Shown here piece by piece: positions 12,601-22,616 of a stretch of DNA of 64,000 nt. Location of the stretch: the NCBI GenBank assembly GCA_948146395.1, contig OX411556.1, positions 5,927,083 through 5,991,082 of the forward strand. The letters are read 5' to 3'. Under the pieces are notes generated by a model that was not told the origin of the DNA, made no database searches, and saw only the letters and a list, made by a program, of their open reading frames with translations. A program made the position numbers and the translations under genes. The DNA comes from Fragum whitleyi (lineage: Eukaryota > Mollusca > Bivalvia > Cardiida > Cardiidae). How positions within the stretch are numbered: position 1 is the first letter of the stretch; each line of letters opens with the position of its first letter.

Positions 12601-13248
12601 GCAAAGGAACCATATTTCACCTCAGACAATATCATAAAAATGATAGGAGATTTCTTCATGGCTGGAACGGAAACATCGGCTACGGTACTGGAGTGGTCCT
12701 TGCTATATTTGATAGAATATCCAGAAATACAACAAAAGTGTCGTAAGCAGATATTTGACATTGTCGGAGACAAGCCAGCTAGATTGTCTGATAGAAGCCA
12801 ACTGCCATATATTGACGCCTTCATTCAAGAGGTTTTAAGGTTGAGTAATGTAGCACCATTAGGTGTCCCTCGTACGAATACTAAACGTGACATATATATC
12901 AATGGATTAAGGATTCCTAAAAAGACAACAGTATTGGTAAACCTTTATTCTGCGAACACTGATCCGAAATACTGGACGAATCCACTAGATTTTAACCCAG
13001 ATCGATTCCTCGACGATCAAGGACAACTCTTGAAGAAAGAAGCTTTTATTCCATTATCAATAGGACCTAGAAACTGTCCTGGAGATTCCCTTGCTAGAAT
13101 GGAGTTGTTTTTATTCGTCACAATCCTACTACAAAGATTTGAATTCAGGAGAGAAGAAGGTGCACCTCCCAATGACTTTACCCCATTACCTGGAATAACC
13201 TTACTACCAAAGCCTTACAAACTCAAGGCCATACCAAGAACTGGTTAA
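9657..13248 (+). CDS. Cytochrome P450, CYP2 clan, copy A (intact, two exons)
   Basis: Exons are 9657-10005 and 12086-13248, giving 503 residues. The protein is a predicted ER-anchored heme monooxygenase. Exon 1 encodes an N-terminal hydrophobic anchor (TTFLIFVFVFLVSCFFL) followed by RRRRD and the proline hinge PPGP. The donor is AAAGG/GTAAAT after the first base of a Gly codon; the acceptor is TTCCAG/GT, so the join reads KG-LSWSNG. Exon 2 carries the C-helix WRKVR, I-helix AGTETS, K-helix EVLR, FNPDRF, and the heme loop [11 protein letters not shown] with the Cys ligand, then [10 protein letters not shown], typical of the CYP2 clan. It ends at TAA 13246-13248. The usual Phe of FxxGxRxCxG is Leu here. 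The start is the Met just before the anchor; an upstream in-frame Met at 9546 would add unlikely residues. The exact CYP subfamily and substrate cannot be read from sequence. This is the only undamaged copy in the cluster. Confidence 0.93.
10195..10495 (-). repeat. tRNA-like SINE head and SINE tail in the intron of P450 copy A
   Basis: Reverse complement 10335-10255 reads TCATGTGGTCTAGATGTGG A with B box GTTCGATACCCGG, a tRNA-like head. A + strand tail CACGATATAACTGAAAGATT ATTGAAGGCGG and (TCAA)n follows at 10409-10490, so at least two SINE pieces are present. Confidence 0.65.
10569..10724 (+). mobile_element. TTAA-flanked palindromic MITE (family 4), in the intron of P450 copy A
   Basis: 156 bp between TTAA 10565-10568 and 10725-10728. 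It shares GGAACTCGTGATCTTTCACA and the end ACGGGTCTACTACC with the other copies. Confidence 0.78.
11079..11375 (+). repeat. 42-bp minisatellite, about 7 units, in the intron of P450 copy A
   Basis: Unit GATGATATTCATAGTACGGA AGCTAGTATG CACCCTCAGAAT, four or five good copies then decaying ones. Because 42 is divisible by 3, several frames stay open on both strands (for example 11028-11330 and 10932-11240); these are not considered genes. Confidence 0.88.
11825..12073 (+). mobile_element. Inverted-repeat MITE (family 3) abutting exon 2 of P450 copy A
   Basis: Ends ATATGAGCCTGTGCGTGA and TCACGCACAGGCTCATAT are exact reverse complements, continuing imperfectly through CATTTCCAACAATTTGAAAT. It ends 12 nt before exon 2. 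An open frame from 11995 runs through it into exon 2, which is incidental. Confidence 0.88.
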
Positions 13249-13544
13249 GTACGGTATGTCCAGGAAACAAACCGATATTTGCAATAGAAAAACTTCAAAA
13301 AATAAGATTGACACGTGACTTTTTATTGAACTATCGCAGTCAGAACTTTAACCTGCAAAACTCATTTATACAATGGTATCAAATATCGTATAGGATTTAT
13401 TTACATGATATAGGTCATATGGTTGGCTTTGTAAACAGCTTACATAAACCATAATATTGGAATTGATCTGCAAATGTATTGCAGGTGAGATTTTCTTTCA
13501 TTTAATTACGAAATATAATATATTCTTTGATGTCTTCCTGTACA

Positions 13545-13735
13545 TTGTCGAGAAATAACGGAAGGTGGGTATTTCAACGACCGAATCATTAAATTTACAA
13601 AAAGATTATTGCATTAAAGAAATATAATAATCCCGCGAACGACAAAAAGTTTATTTTCATATATAGTTTTTATTGTTCACTCAATGACAGATAATTTGAT
13701 TTTCACTGAATCAAACGATAATCCTATATCTAAAA
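13545..13735 (+). repeat. Foldback repeat remnant after P450 copy A
   Basis: GTCGAGAAATAACGG, GCATTAAAGAAATATAATAA, ATTGTTCACTCAATGA and AAACGATAATCCTATAT mark a shortened, decayed copy, 300-490 bp after the stop codon. Confidence 0.65.
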
Positions 13736-14649
13736 TCTTTTATACTGCGTAATAGTCCATCGAGTGCGTTTGATGAAATTTTTGTGATACGGAATTTATC
13801 TTAATCATCAGGTAACGCATTCGGAACATCGCTCGGACTTTTCCGTAAACTGGAAAGTACCTCGGACGTAAGTGTAGTAATTTTTGGTTATTTTTCGGTA
13901 ATTCGGTTCCTGGTGGTAATTTGGTTAATACGCTTGTAGAAAAGCAAATTCCTTGAAAGCGTACAGATCGTCTATACAGATTATTTTCGCATATCTTTAT
14001 TAGAAAGCAAAACGCAGTAAATCACTGCGTTTTGTTTTCAAATCATAGTATGCCCAATTTTTACCTTACGTTGATTTTGTTTTTCACAGCGTCATTCTCA
14101 GTTATATTTGTGACGTCATGTAACCCACGTGCGAAATGACGCGCTTTCATGGATGCCCGTATTATTCCCGAGGTCTATTCCGTAGAATCGCCGAGAATTC
14201 CCGATTGCAGGTAACGTTCTCAACCTCGCTCGATCACACCACTGATTTCGTTTTAGAATGAAGCAGTATTGGGAAGAACAAAATTTCAAATGATGTTAAA
14301 GTTGTCGTCTTTTAGTGTCAAATTTGTGAAACTTTGTACCAGCAAAATCCGATAGCGAGATTTATGCAATCTAAAAAAAGATCTTAAGTACGCACAAAAA
14401 AAAATTGAATCTTTGTTTCGCCAATATTTATATTGTTTCTTATGTGCAGATCTAAAGGATGGCAATGATAAGGGCCTAGTGGCAAGTGGCTTAAACATAA
14501 CGCCTAACGGGCGTTATTTGCCATGTGCTAAGGCAATTGCACTTTATACTCCAATAAACGCAGTGAAAAATACACATATCCCTTTAGAAACCATTCCAGG
14601 TCATAGAAATTATTAGGAGCCCAGATAAGAGGTGGTTAAACCTAAAATC

Positions 14650-14765
14650 TATATTTCTTAACCCTTTACTGTTTCATCCCCGCTTTTTACGTGCCTGTGA
14701 TTTTACGATTGAGAAAACATTGTGAAAAAAGAAGAAATTGCTCCTGACAAGCAATTTCTTCTTTC
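14650..14765 (-). repeat. Dispersed repeat, inverted copy of 7895
   Basis: GCTTTTTACGTGCCTGTGAT TTTACGATTGAGAAAAC and an extra hairpin AAGAAATTGC...GCAATTTCTT at its end. Confidence 0.7.
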
Positions 14766-15221
14766 TCCACACCATTTTCTACCCATCTGAATGGTTATTT
14801 TTCAAATTAAATCCACTTTTAATTTTCGTCTGCAAAACCTTTGAATTTAGACAGGTCCAATTTTTTTTAAAAAAGGAAAGTGTTAATTAAACCACATGTT
14901 GTGGGTACTCATTTGAATCGTTCTACGAAACGTTTCGAATGAGTACCAATAACATACGGTTTAAGCAAAGAATTATGAAATATTTACATTTGAAATTTAG
15001 GGAAAGTAATGTAATATCGCTAATTGCGTCCAATTCACGAAATAAGCAATACTTTATTATTTCCCTTTAAAAACATTTTCGTACTTCACTGTTTATGTTT
15101 ATTCTCGGACCAATCAGATCTTTCAAACCACACCAGCTATCAAAGGTAACGAAAGATCCGTCGATTTGAATGAAATGGCGATCGTTTTGAATGGAGTGTT
15201 TTTGAACAGTTTTGCAGCAGT

Positions 15222-15305
15222 TTTTTATGTTTGAATGCGTAGCAATTCCAACAAAGATTAAACAAAACCGCAAAAAGAGCCCAAGACAATTTCATTCTGG
15301 TTTTT
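15222..15305 (+). repeat. Short dispersed repeat, second copy at 29990-30070
   Basis: GAATGCGTAGCAATTCCAAC, AACAAAACCGCAAAAAGAG, AATTTCATTCTGG. The copy at 29990 has the palindrome GTTGGAATGCGGAGCAATTC CAAC. Confidence 0.65.
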
Positions 15306-16357
15306 TTTTTTGTTTTTGTTTTTTGTTTTTTTAAACATCGATCGATCTGTACGCTGACTTATTTCAGACCTGAATTTGTTGTGCACAATTTATCAGTTTT
15401 ATTTGAAAATTTATTTTATATAAAATTTAAATGACGTATACATTTTTTAAAGACCTCCAAACATTCTCTAAGATGCTTTCACTAGTAAAAAAAAACAGGG
15501 TAATAAATCGTATACGAAGTTGTTTTGTGCTTCGAAACATGTATGGTAGTCGATAGTCTACCGTTTGGAACACCTTCGACAAATACAGGATCGGACCTTT
15601 GCGTAATTCCGATGTTAATCTTTAAAAACAGGATTGATCGAAGGCAATAATAACTGTCAAGCGTTCACGGTAACAATATGTTTACGAATAATCTAAAATG
15701 ATTCCTAAATTTGTATATATCTGAACTTGCTGACCCTTTAAAAACATTTTGCGGACAATTCATCGGTATCGAAAGGGCTTTATTAAAATTTCGGCTAATA
15801 TAGCCTTATATGTATTCTCGGCTACTTTTGCTTTCTTGGCGAAGTCGACATACATTTGTCTGTCAGATCTATGTTTTGGATGTTTTTGTTTATCACAAGC
15901 AACAAGGGCGCAACTACCATTACGCACATTACGCAAGTGCGTACTAGAAATAAATCCTCTTTCGAAGAATGTCGTTGAAGAATGATCATAACATCGAAAC
16001 TACAGCTTTTCCAGCTGTAGTTACGATGTTTAATTATTCACCGACGCTCAAATCATGGAAAAGGGGATCGGACAGAAGACATTCATTCTTTTGTCACAGT
16101 CCAAATATCGCCTTTATGCTATATAATCTATGTTGGTCGCCTTCTGAGTTCGTTGGCCCAGTACTTGGTGGAATATCCTTGTCTAATCATCTCTTGAAGA
16201 ACTCACGACAGAGGTCGGTACGGAAATACTTATCGTAGTTTCCCGCGTCCATGTGACGGCCAAAATTGAAACTAGTCGACTGTGTAGACTAAGATCAGCC
16301 TGTACAGGTGAGCAGTCTGATCTAAGGCTATTTTCTATGCATGTTTTGTATTTACAG

Positions 16358-16450
16358 TTAATTGACAGTCATTCCGATCGAAATCACTCTAAATCATCCA
16401 CCCAACGCTCCATACATTCGTTCTAAGCACTCACTCAAATAAATCAAAAT
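16358..16450 (-). mobile_element. MITE (family 2) end fragment
   Basis: ACAGTTAATTGACAGTCATT, AATCACTCTAAATC, CCAACGCTCC, CACTCACTCAAA: a degraded end of family 2 in reverse orientation. Confidence 0.55.
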
Positions 16451-16919
16451 TATAAGAAGATATTTCGAAATCGTTCAAGACGATCAACATAAAATGTACT
16501 TTCAGAATTATTCATAAAATGTCGATTTGGCTTATAAAGTTGGCTCTGTGAGTTGTCAAGTCAAAAAAATCCAATTTGATGAAATATAGAGAAATCTTGG
16601 ATGCTTGGCCCCATGACGACTTGCACTGAGACCTGTAAGGATAATCTTACAAATAAACTAGATCTTAGCTTATAATTTTTTTTTTAAGCATTTTTATCTT
16701 ATTGGCCATAGACTTTTCTGTGCAGAGAGTGCTATAGGATGGATACAGACCCACCTTAGCCTCTTTTTTTCTCAACTCGTGATATAAACTATCAATGACA
16801 AAAAGCGGCCCGAGTGAGCCTGTATCGCTCCACTGGCAATTTTTGCTCAGCATATCTATGACCCAGCATATCTATGACCCACAGAGATTAATTGCTTAAA
16901 AAGGTTAAAAGATTTCATG

Positions 16920-17140
16920 TACCTTAATTGGACCATTGGTTTTGGACGAGAATATTTTTAAGAGAAAATTGGCCCCCACCCTGCCACACCAATATATGGG
17001 GTAAATCTAAATTTCTTTAACATTCTAAGACAAGGGTATCTCAAGGAACAATTATGTCTGGTTTCAATGACACTGGTCCAATGGTTTCGAAGATTCTATT
17101 TAAATATTTTAAAGTGAAAACAAGTCGCACCCTGTCATTT
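16920..17140 (+). repeat. Two degenerate ~152-bp units
   Basis: CCACCCTGCCACACCAATAT (16976) and GCACCCTGTCATTTCGACC (17127) are 152 bp apart; CTCAAGGAACAATTATGTCT and CCAATGGTTTCGAAG lie between. Same type as the array at 2280. Confidence 0.6.
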
Positions 17141-17534
17141 CGACCAAATGCATTCTTAATCGCCCAATCATCGGTCCATATATTAATTCCAAATACTCTC
17201 TCGAACCATTCAAAACCGCTCCAAAAATCACGAAAAATGAAAGGACTAACAACTACATTAAAAATAAAAATCGGTAGAGAAAATCAACGATTTTCATAAT
17301 TCAATTTTGTAGGCATATTTTCCGTTCGCAAAGACAAAGAAAGCTATTCAAAGAATATCTATGCATATTTTAAAGGGGGTGTTATAAGTATCGCAAGTTT
17401 TGTTCACCTTGAACAAAATTAACGATATTGGATTACCTCACTTTAATTTCCCTCATAACTTGCCCCAACCAATCATTCGATTTTATTCCAAAATCCTTCC
17501 AAAACTATTCACATTGTCAATTTCACGATGTTAA
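17140..17534 (-). mobile_element. Decayed MITE (family 2), upstream of P450 copy B
   Basis: Reverse-oriented: AATCGCCCAATCATCGG, CGAACCATTCAAAACCGCTC, a central ACAAAATTAACGATATTGGA, ending TGTCAATTTCACGATGTTAA CTG. The left end is eroded. It lies about 860 bp upstream of copy B exon 1. Confidence 0.72.
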
Positions 17535-17794
17535 CTGTTTTTACCCAAATTTGTCGCAGAAGATTCGTATAGAAAAACAACTATCTTTTGTGATGTGTGA
17601 TGGAAAAATTTACGAGAAAAACGAAAAATTGTGATCTGAAGTCTGCAGTTTTCTTTCACCATGTCAGCATTACGTCAATTAAAAGACGAAGAGAGAGGTT
17701 GATTAATTCATGGAGGTATGAAACATACCTCCACAAACTAAAAGAAAAAAGTCTGTTCATGTATTATAATTTAATATTATGAAGCAAAAAAGTT

Positions 17795-17863
17795 TTGTTG
17801 TTGTTGTTGGTGGTGGTGGTGGTGGTGGTGGTGGTGGTGGTTTTTTTTTTTTTTTTTTTTTTT
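17795..17863 (+). repeat. (TTG)n(GTG)n poly-T microsatellite
   Basis: TTG repeats pass into GTG repeats and a run of about 23 T, upstream of P450 copy B. Confidence 0.95.
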
Positions 17864-18391
17864 CAAATCTGACAATTTTTATTCGACTATTATGTTCGAA
17901 AGCTTACAAATAGCTGTGCACTCAATTTTCTTCCATAGAGGAATAAAGCCAATTTTCTAGCTAATCAGAGTACGTGAATCATGATGGACGTTACAAAAAA
18001 ATAATTCATTATAGTTTTATTAAAGTGACTTTCAAAAGAAGGGTTCAAGTCATCGGATAGGCATGACACATAACCAAGATAAATGACATTGACCTCGATA
18101 TTTGATAGTATTTTTTTGTATCTTAAACATAGTAACTACAGTTTGTCAAAGTTGTAGTTAGAATGTTACTGTATCAAGTCGACCGTGTGGTAAAACTGTT
18201 GCTTAAGAGAGCGGAAACATAATTTATATTTTGCTTGAAAGGGTTGAACATGGGGGTCATTTACAGTGAGGTTGTGCTTTAGAAAATGTATAATGTATTT
18301 TTCAAAGTCAAATTTATGATTGAATTGATTGGTGTCTGAGTTGAAGATATTTTTGGCTATTTGTTAAAGTTTAACCTACCGTGAGTCTATG

Positions 18392-18740
18392 ATGGCTATT
18401 GGACTGACGAGCATTTTTATCTTTGTGTTCGTGTTTCTTCTTTCGTTTTTCTTTCTTCGAAAACGTCGTGACTTGCCTCCAGGACCCCTATCATTGCCCA
18501 TATTTGGAAGTGTTGGTTTTATATGGAACATGTATAAATATGGCACTAAACCTCATGTAGCCTTTGCAAAAGCGGCAGAAAAGACCGGACCAGTTTTAGG
18601 AGTCAGATTTGGACCAAAGTTCGTGGTCGTGCTCAATGGGTACGATACGATACGACAAGCGTTAGTGGATCAGGCTGCGGATTTCATGGATCGTCCAAAT
18701 TGGTTACCACAAATTCGAATTGGATTAAAACGGGGAAAGG
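18392..18740 (+). pseudogene. P450 copy B, exon 1
   Basis: Exon 1 is open, exactly 349 nt like copies A and C, and almost identical to copy C at protein level. It has an N-terminal anchor, KRRDLPPGP hinge, PIFGSVGF, and ends RIGLKRGKG at donor G/GTAAAT. An ATG three bases upstream (18389) is also possible; the +1-codon start matches copy C (MAIGLTSIF). Although this exon looks healthy, exon 2 of the same copy is broken, so the locus is called a pseudogene. Upstream sequence 18055-18391 resembles the region upstream of copy C. Confidence 0.85.
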
Positions 18741-18826
18741 GTAAATACGCTGTTTATTGTGTGCGTACGTGCATGTGTGAGTGCGTGTGTGCTGTGCGTG
18801 CGTGTGTGTGTGTGTTTGTGATTTTT

Positions 18827-18935
18827 AGCTCACCTAAGCAAAATATGCTCAAGGTGAGCTTTTGTGTCAATTGAAGTCTGTTTTCCGTCGTCTGTCGTCC
18901 ACAGTCCGACGTCAACAATTTAAGTGTTTACATTA
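18827..18935 (+). repeat. 5' fragment of the hairpin-ended element, in the intron of P450 copy B
   Basis: AGCTCACCTAAGCAAAATATG CTCAAGGTGAGC-type hairpin, then CCGTCGTCTGTCGTC and CAACAATTT. It begins 86 nt after the exon 1 donor of copy B. A shorter fragment of the same end lies at 54010-54066 in the intron of copy C. Confidence 0.78.
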
Positions 18936-19626
18936 TAAAGGCCGCAATGAAGGGAAAGCCTTCATGACACTTGGTCATAATGATTGTCTGAAAAACAAGG
19001 ATGAACCCACTGAGAGTGGAAGAATCGATGAAGCGGTATTAGGAGCCTTATTGACTATTTGCTTGTTTATACTCCGCGAGTTACAATTATGGTCCAATTT
19101 TATTACACAAGTTTTAAAACAATTTAAATCCTTCAAAAACTCTATTTGTCATGAGAAAAGAACGACCAAATATTGAGGAACTTTGGGTAATAAATCTTCT
19201 CCTAACCAAATGAGTCAATCAAACTGAAACTTGTTAAGGATGTTCCTTGAGTAAGTTTCTACTTACTTTGTTTAGAGAATTTTGTACTTAAAAACACTGA
19301 TAACAAAAGGCGGCACATTAATTAAGTCTTTGGGGAGAGGGGTCTGCTCCACCTAAATCACCGGTCAAGCGCAGCTAAAACTTGACAGGGGTGTGTTGCT
19401 TGGGTGAAGCTATACCAAAGCGATTAAACGATTTTTTCCCATCGAAAAATGTGTCTTCTAAATAGAAATGCAGAAAATTTAGAAAAAACTGTCAAATTCT
19501 TCCAATTTCAACAATAAATTGCAGTAATATCGCGGAGATTGATGCTCCTACCCATGGTTTCTCGGTGTTTCTTACACCAGTACAACCATAACATTTCATC
19601 CGAGCCACTAGCTGCTCGTAACACTA

Positions 19627-20062
19627 CAGTTAACAACGTCGTGAAATTGACAAGGTGAATGATTTTGGAATGAATTTTGAATGAAATGGAATGAGTATGT
19701 GGAGCGATTTTTGAGTGAATTTAATGAGAGATAATCCATTAACGAAAATCTTGTTCAGGATGAACAAAATTTGCGATATGTATTACCTCCCTTTAATAAA
19801 ATATGCATAGAAGTTCTTTTAATAGCTTCCTATTTCTTCAAGAAACAATCATACACTTAAAATTTCATTTATATAGTGAAATCGCGATTTGGTTCTTGTT
19901 TTGTTGATTTTGAAGGTAGTTATAGATCTTAAATTTTTTAGTCATTTTGAGCGTTTTTGAATGGTTTGAGTGAGTGTTTAAAATGAGTGAATGGATCGCT
20001 GAGTGAGCGATTTAGAATGATTTTGATCGAGATGAATGTCAATTTCACGAAGCTACTAACTG
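19627..20062 (+). mobile_element. TA-flanked MITE (family 2), in the intron of P450 copy B
   Basis: 436 bp, TA at 19625-19626 and 20063-20064. Inverted ends CAGTTAACAACGTCGTGAAA and CAGTTAGTAGCTTCGTGAAA (right end as reverse complement), both continuing TTGACA. Same family as 9068. Confidence 0.9.
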
Positions 20063-20161
20063 TAAGCCGTACAATTTATCATTCCCCAATTGGTGAGAGA
20101 TAAACAACGCGTGCCACATTGACTTTTGTCAGATGCGGGATGAAAGTTTGCCTATATTTTG

Positions 20162-20442
20162 ACTGCCTCGGTGGCCTAGTGGTAAATGCACTCGACCCGT
20201 GACCTGGAGGTCCGTGGTTCGTGCCCCACTGTCGCCGGGGTGTGTTTATGGGCAAAACTAAATAGCCAGCCCCAGTTCACCCAGCTGTAAAATTGGGTAG
20301 CAGTGGGTTTAAACCACTGCCTCTCTCTCAGGGACGTGAAAACATCAGGATTGAGTGTTCGAGAGCGATTCAATAAGCTTAAGCTTTCGTCGCAATCGAA
20401 CTTAAATAAATTAGTATAAACTAAACTAAACTAAACTAAAGT
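20162..20442 (+). repeat. tRNA-derived SINE (family a)
   Basis: A tRNA-like head with A box TGGCCTAGTGG (20172-20182) and B box GGTTCGTGCCC (20216-20226), a ~150-bp body (GTCGCCGGGGTGTGTTTATG), and a (CTAAA)n tail to 20442. It is not a working tRNA gene because the acceptor arm does not close. Minus-strand sister at 55110-55372. Confidence 0.83.
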
Positions 20443-20544
20443 TTGTCTAGCCGAATAACGAAATCACGAACCCAGCATTGGCAGCCCTTTGGGTAATCGC
20501 TGGGCTTGCCGGGCTCGGCCCAAACCGAAAGGTCTGGAGGTTCA

Positions 20545-20791
20545 ATATAAGCCTCTGCGTGACATTTCCAACAATTTAAAATATGCGCCAAGCAAAGACT
20601 CTGGTCAGCCTGTGCATCCGTGCAGTCTTTCCAGAGTCTTCACTTTGCACTTTGAAGATAGATAAGGTCGCAAAGTATCTTGTCACAGTCAGGTAACTTT
20701 CTAATTTGACCATGTCGCTGTCTAGGCCGCTCAGTTATTGCATCTCGCGACAATTACAATTGTTGGAAATGGTATGCACGATGTCATATTT
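20545..20791 (+). mobile_element. MITE family 3, copy in the intron of P450 copy B
   Basis: ATATAAGCCTCTGCGTGACA and GCCAAGCAAAGACTCTGGTC; right end decayed (TTGGAAATGGTATGCACG). Confidence 0.78.
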
Positions 20792-21934
20792 TGAAATTTG
20801 ATAGGTTTTCTACAAATATTGTTGAAATAATTCCCCTGTGATGCATGTAAGCTTTTCTCCCGATACGCCATGTTTTGCATAGAAACTAAGAAAAACAAAT
20901 CCATTTTAAAAGGGATTATTTTTCAAGAGATTTGATAATCGGCATTTGAAGTCAACAGATGATTTGTTGAAAAGTTAAAACGCATCTGTATGCTTGCACA
21001 GATTGGCTGCATAGAGATTCCCTATTTCAAAAACAGAGAAGGAAATCTTTGACATTAGTCTCTTTCCAAACTACATTATTTCTTTCATATAACGTATCTT
21101 TATTGGCCCTGATACACACCAACTACTGTTCATACAATCTTAGAATTTCTTACCCAAATGTTGAAGCAATATTTGCAAGTTTGAGATATAGGAGGAGGGT
21201 GAGATCTTGACAATTTACTAAAATAAATACGAAAATTAAAGAGAACAATATTTAAAAAAAAGATGTGTTTGTGGAACACGAATACCTCCGAAACGGCATT
21301 TTTTTAAAAGCTTTGACCTAAACAGATGACATTGACCTTGTCAAATGACCTTAACCTTAGTATCTTAAGATGCGCATTATCGAGATCTATCATCATGCCG
21401 AGTATGACCTTTGATTCGTGAATAGCCTTGAAGTAATTGGCAATTTTAAGGTTTTTTTTTTTTCTTTCTTTTTTCTTCTTAATATTTTTCCCCCTTTTCC
21501 TTGGGGGGGGGGGGAAGATTTGCAGACAAATAGACAGAAGGACGGACGGACAACGGAAAAAAACATGTCCCCGATCTTTCAATACGGGGACAAACAACAC
21601 TCTTTTAGAATGAATTCACCGTAAAAGAAGATCCGGTTGGTCACATGAGTAAGTCACACGATCAAGCTCGCACGTGTGCAAGTGACCTGATATCAACAAG
21701 TTTATTAGACATCACTTAATCAGGAAATATTTATAATGACAGGATAAAACCCATGGCCAAATGATTATTTTGGTCAGTACATGATAAACTGGTCAAATAT
21801 CAAAGAAAATGCAGAATTAAATCTAAGTTCATGAATTTTAAAAGTCATTTGGGTTTGGTGGAGAAAGTTTATGGAATAAAAAAAGATGCTTGTTAAAAGT
21901 ATTTTATTCCATTTCCACAATATGTGGGATAGCA

Positions 21935-22080
21935 GCTGGAGGCTAGGAAAGGATGTAATGGTAGTACAGGTGTGAGAAATACTAGGAATCCATTGTAAGG
22001 TGCTCCAGCCGCCGCGATATTACTGAAAAAATGTTGAAAGCGGCGAAAAAAACCATTCAAACAATCAATCAATCTATCTA
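21935..22080 (+). repeat. SINE (family b) body and tail
   Basis: AGCAGCTGGAGGCTAGGAAA, CTAGGAATCCATTGTAAGGT, GCTCCAGCCGCCGCGATATT, TTGAAAGCGGCG then CAATCAATCAATC. Headless (5'-truncated) copy in the intron of P450 copy B. Confidence 0.77.
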
Positions 22081-22164
22081 TTTAAAAGTTTTTTTTTATT
22101 TCGTCTGACATAGGAATTTAATCAGAATAAAACTACAAGGATATGTTATTAAGTCGTACATTTT

Positions 22165-22590
22165 CTTTAATGCTTATCGGTAGTTTATCGAGAAATAACG
22201 GTAGATTATCACTTGATAAACTCACCGCAAAAGCAGAGAAATTATCAAAATCTTATACCCTGCTTTTGTGCATTTCATCCTATCTGGCGTCATCTATGAG
22301 GGGCGAAATAAGTGACGTCACAATGAACGTTGCATAGCAATCTCGCGCAAAATGACGCGCTTTACGAAAATATGTCCTAGAAATTTCACATTTTGTCTCA
22401 TTTTTGCATTAAAGAAATAGAATAATCGTTTGTTTTTCGAGTAAAATCGATCAATATTTTATTTCGTGAACAACAAAAGCAATATTTTCACTCGTGGCTC
22501 CGCCACTCGTGAAAATATAGCTTTTATTGTTCACTCAATGAAATATAAATCGATCTTACACTGAAACAAACGATTATCCTCTATATATAC
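22165..22590 (+). repeat. Foldback repeat with CRE palindromes, just upstream of P450 copy B exon 2
   Basis: Body from TTCTTTAATGC, with TTATCGAGAAATAACGG, a TGGCGTCA/TGACGTCA pair (the second at 22313-22320), then a hairpin tail with arms TTGTTCACTCAATGAAATAT and loop GGCTCCGCC, ending GATTATCCTCTA. It ends about 27 bp before the exon 2 acceptor AG of copy B. Confidence 0.82.
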
Positions 22591-22616
22591 TATGATAGGC
22601 TTCGCTTTAATTTCAG

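Larger units (their letters stand above)
13736..16350. other. Intergenic, no recognised gene
   Basis: Contains CRE-type TGACGTCA near 14112, the dispersed repeats noted at 14650 and 15222, and a perfect hairpin AACTACAGCT/AGCTGTAGTT (15998-16022). Small frames at 15749 and 15969 show no domain. Confidence 0.55.

Noticed and set aside
15749..16238. Two adjacent small frames (78 and 89 codons)
   Set aside because: No motif, no splice-linked partner and a hairpin repeat inside; chance frames are more likely.
20162..20235. Possible tRNA gene
   Set aside because: A and B boxes are present but the acceptor stem does not pair, and a body, tail and a second copy show it is a SINE.
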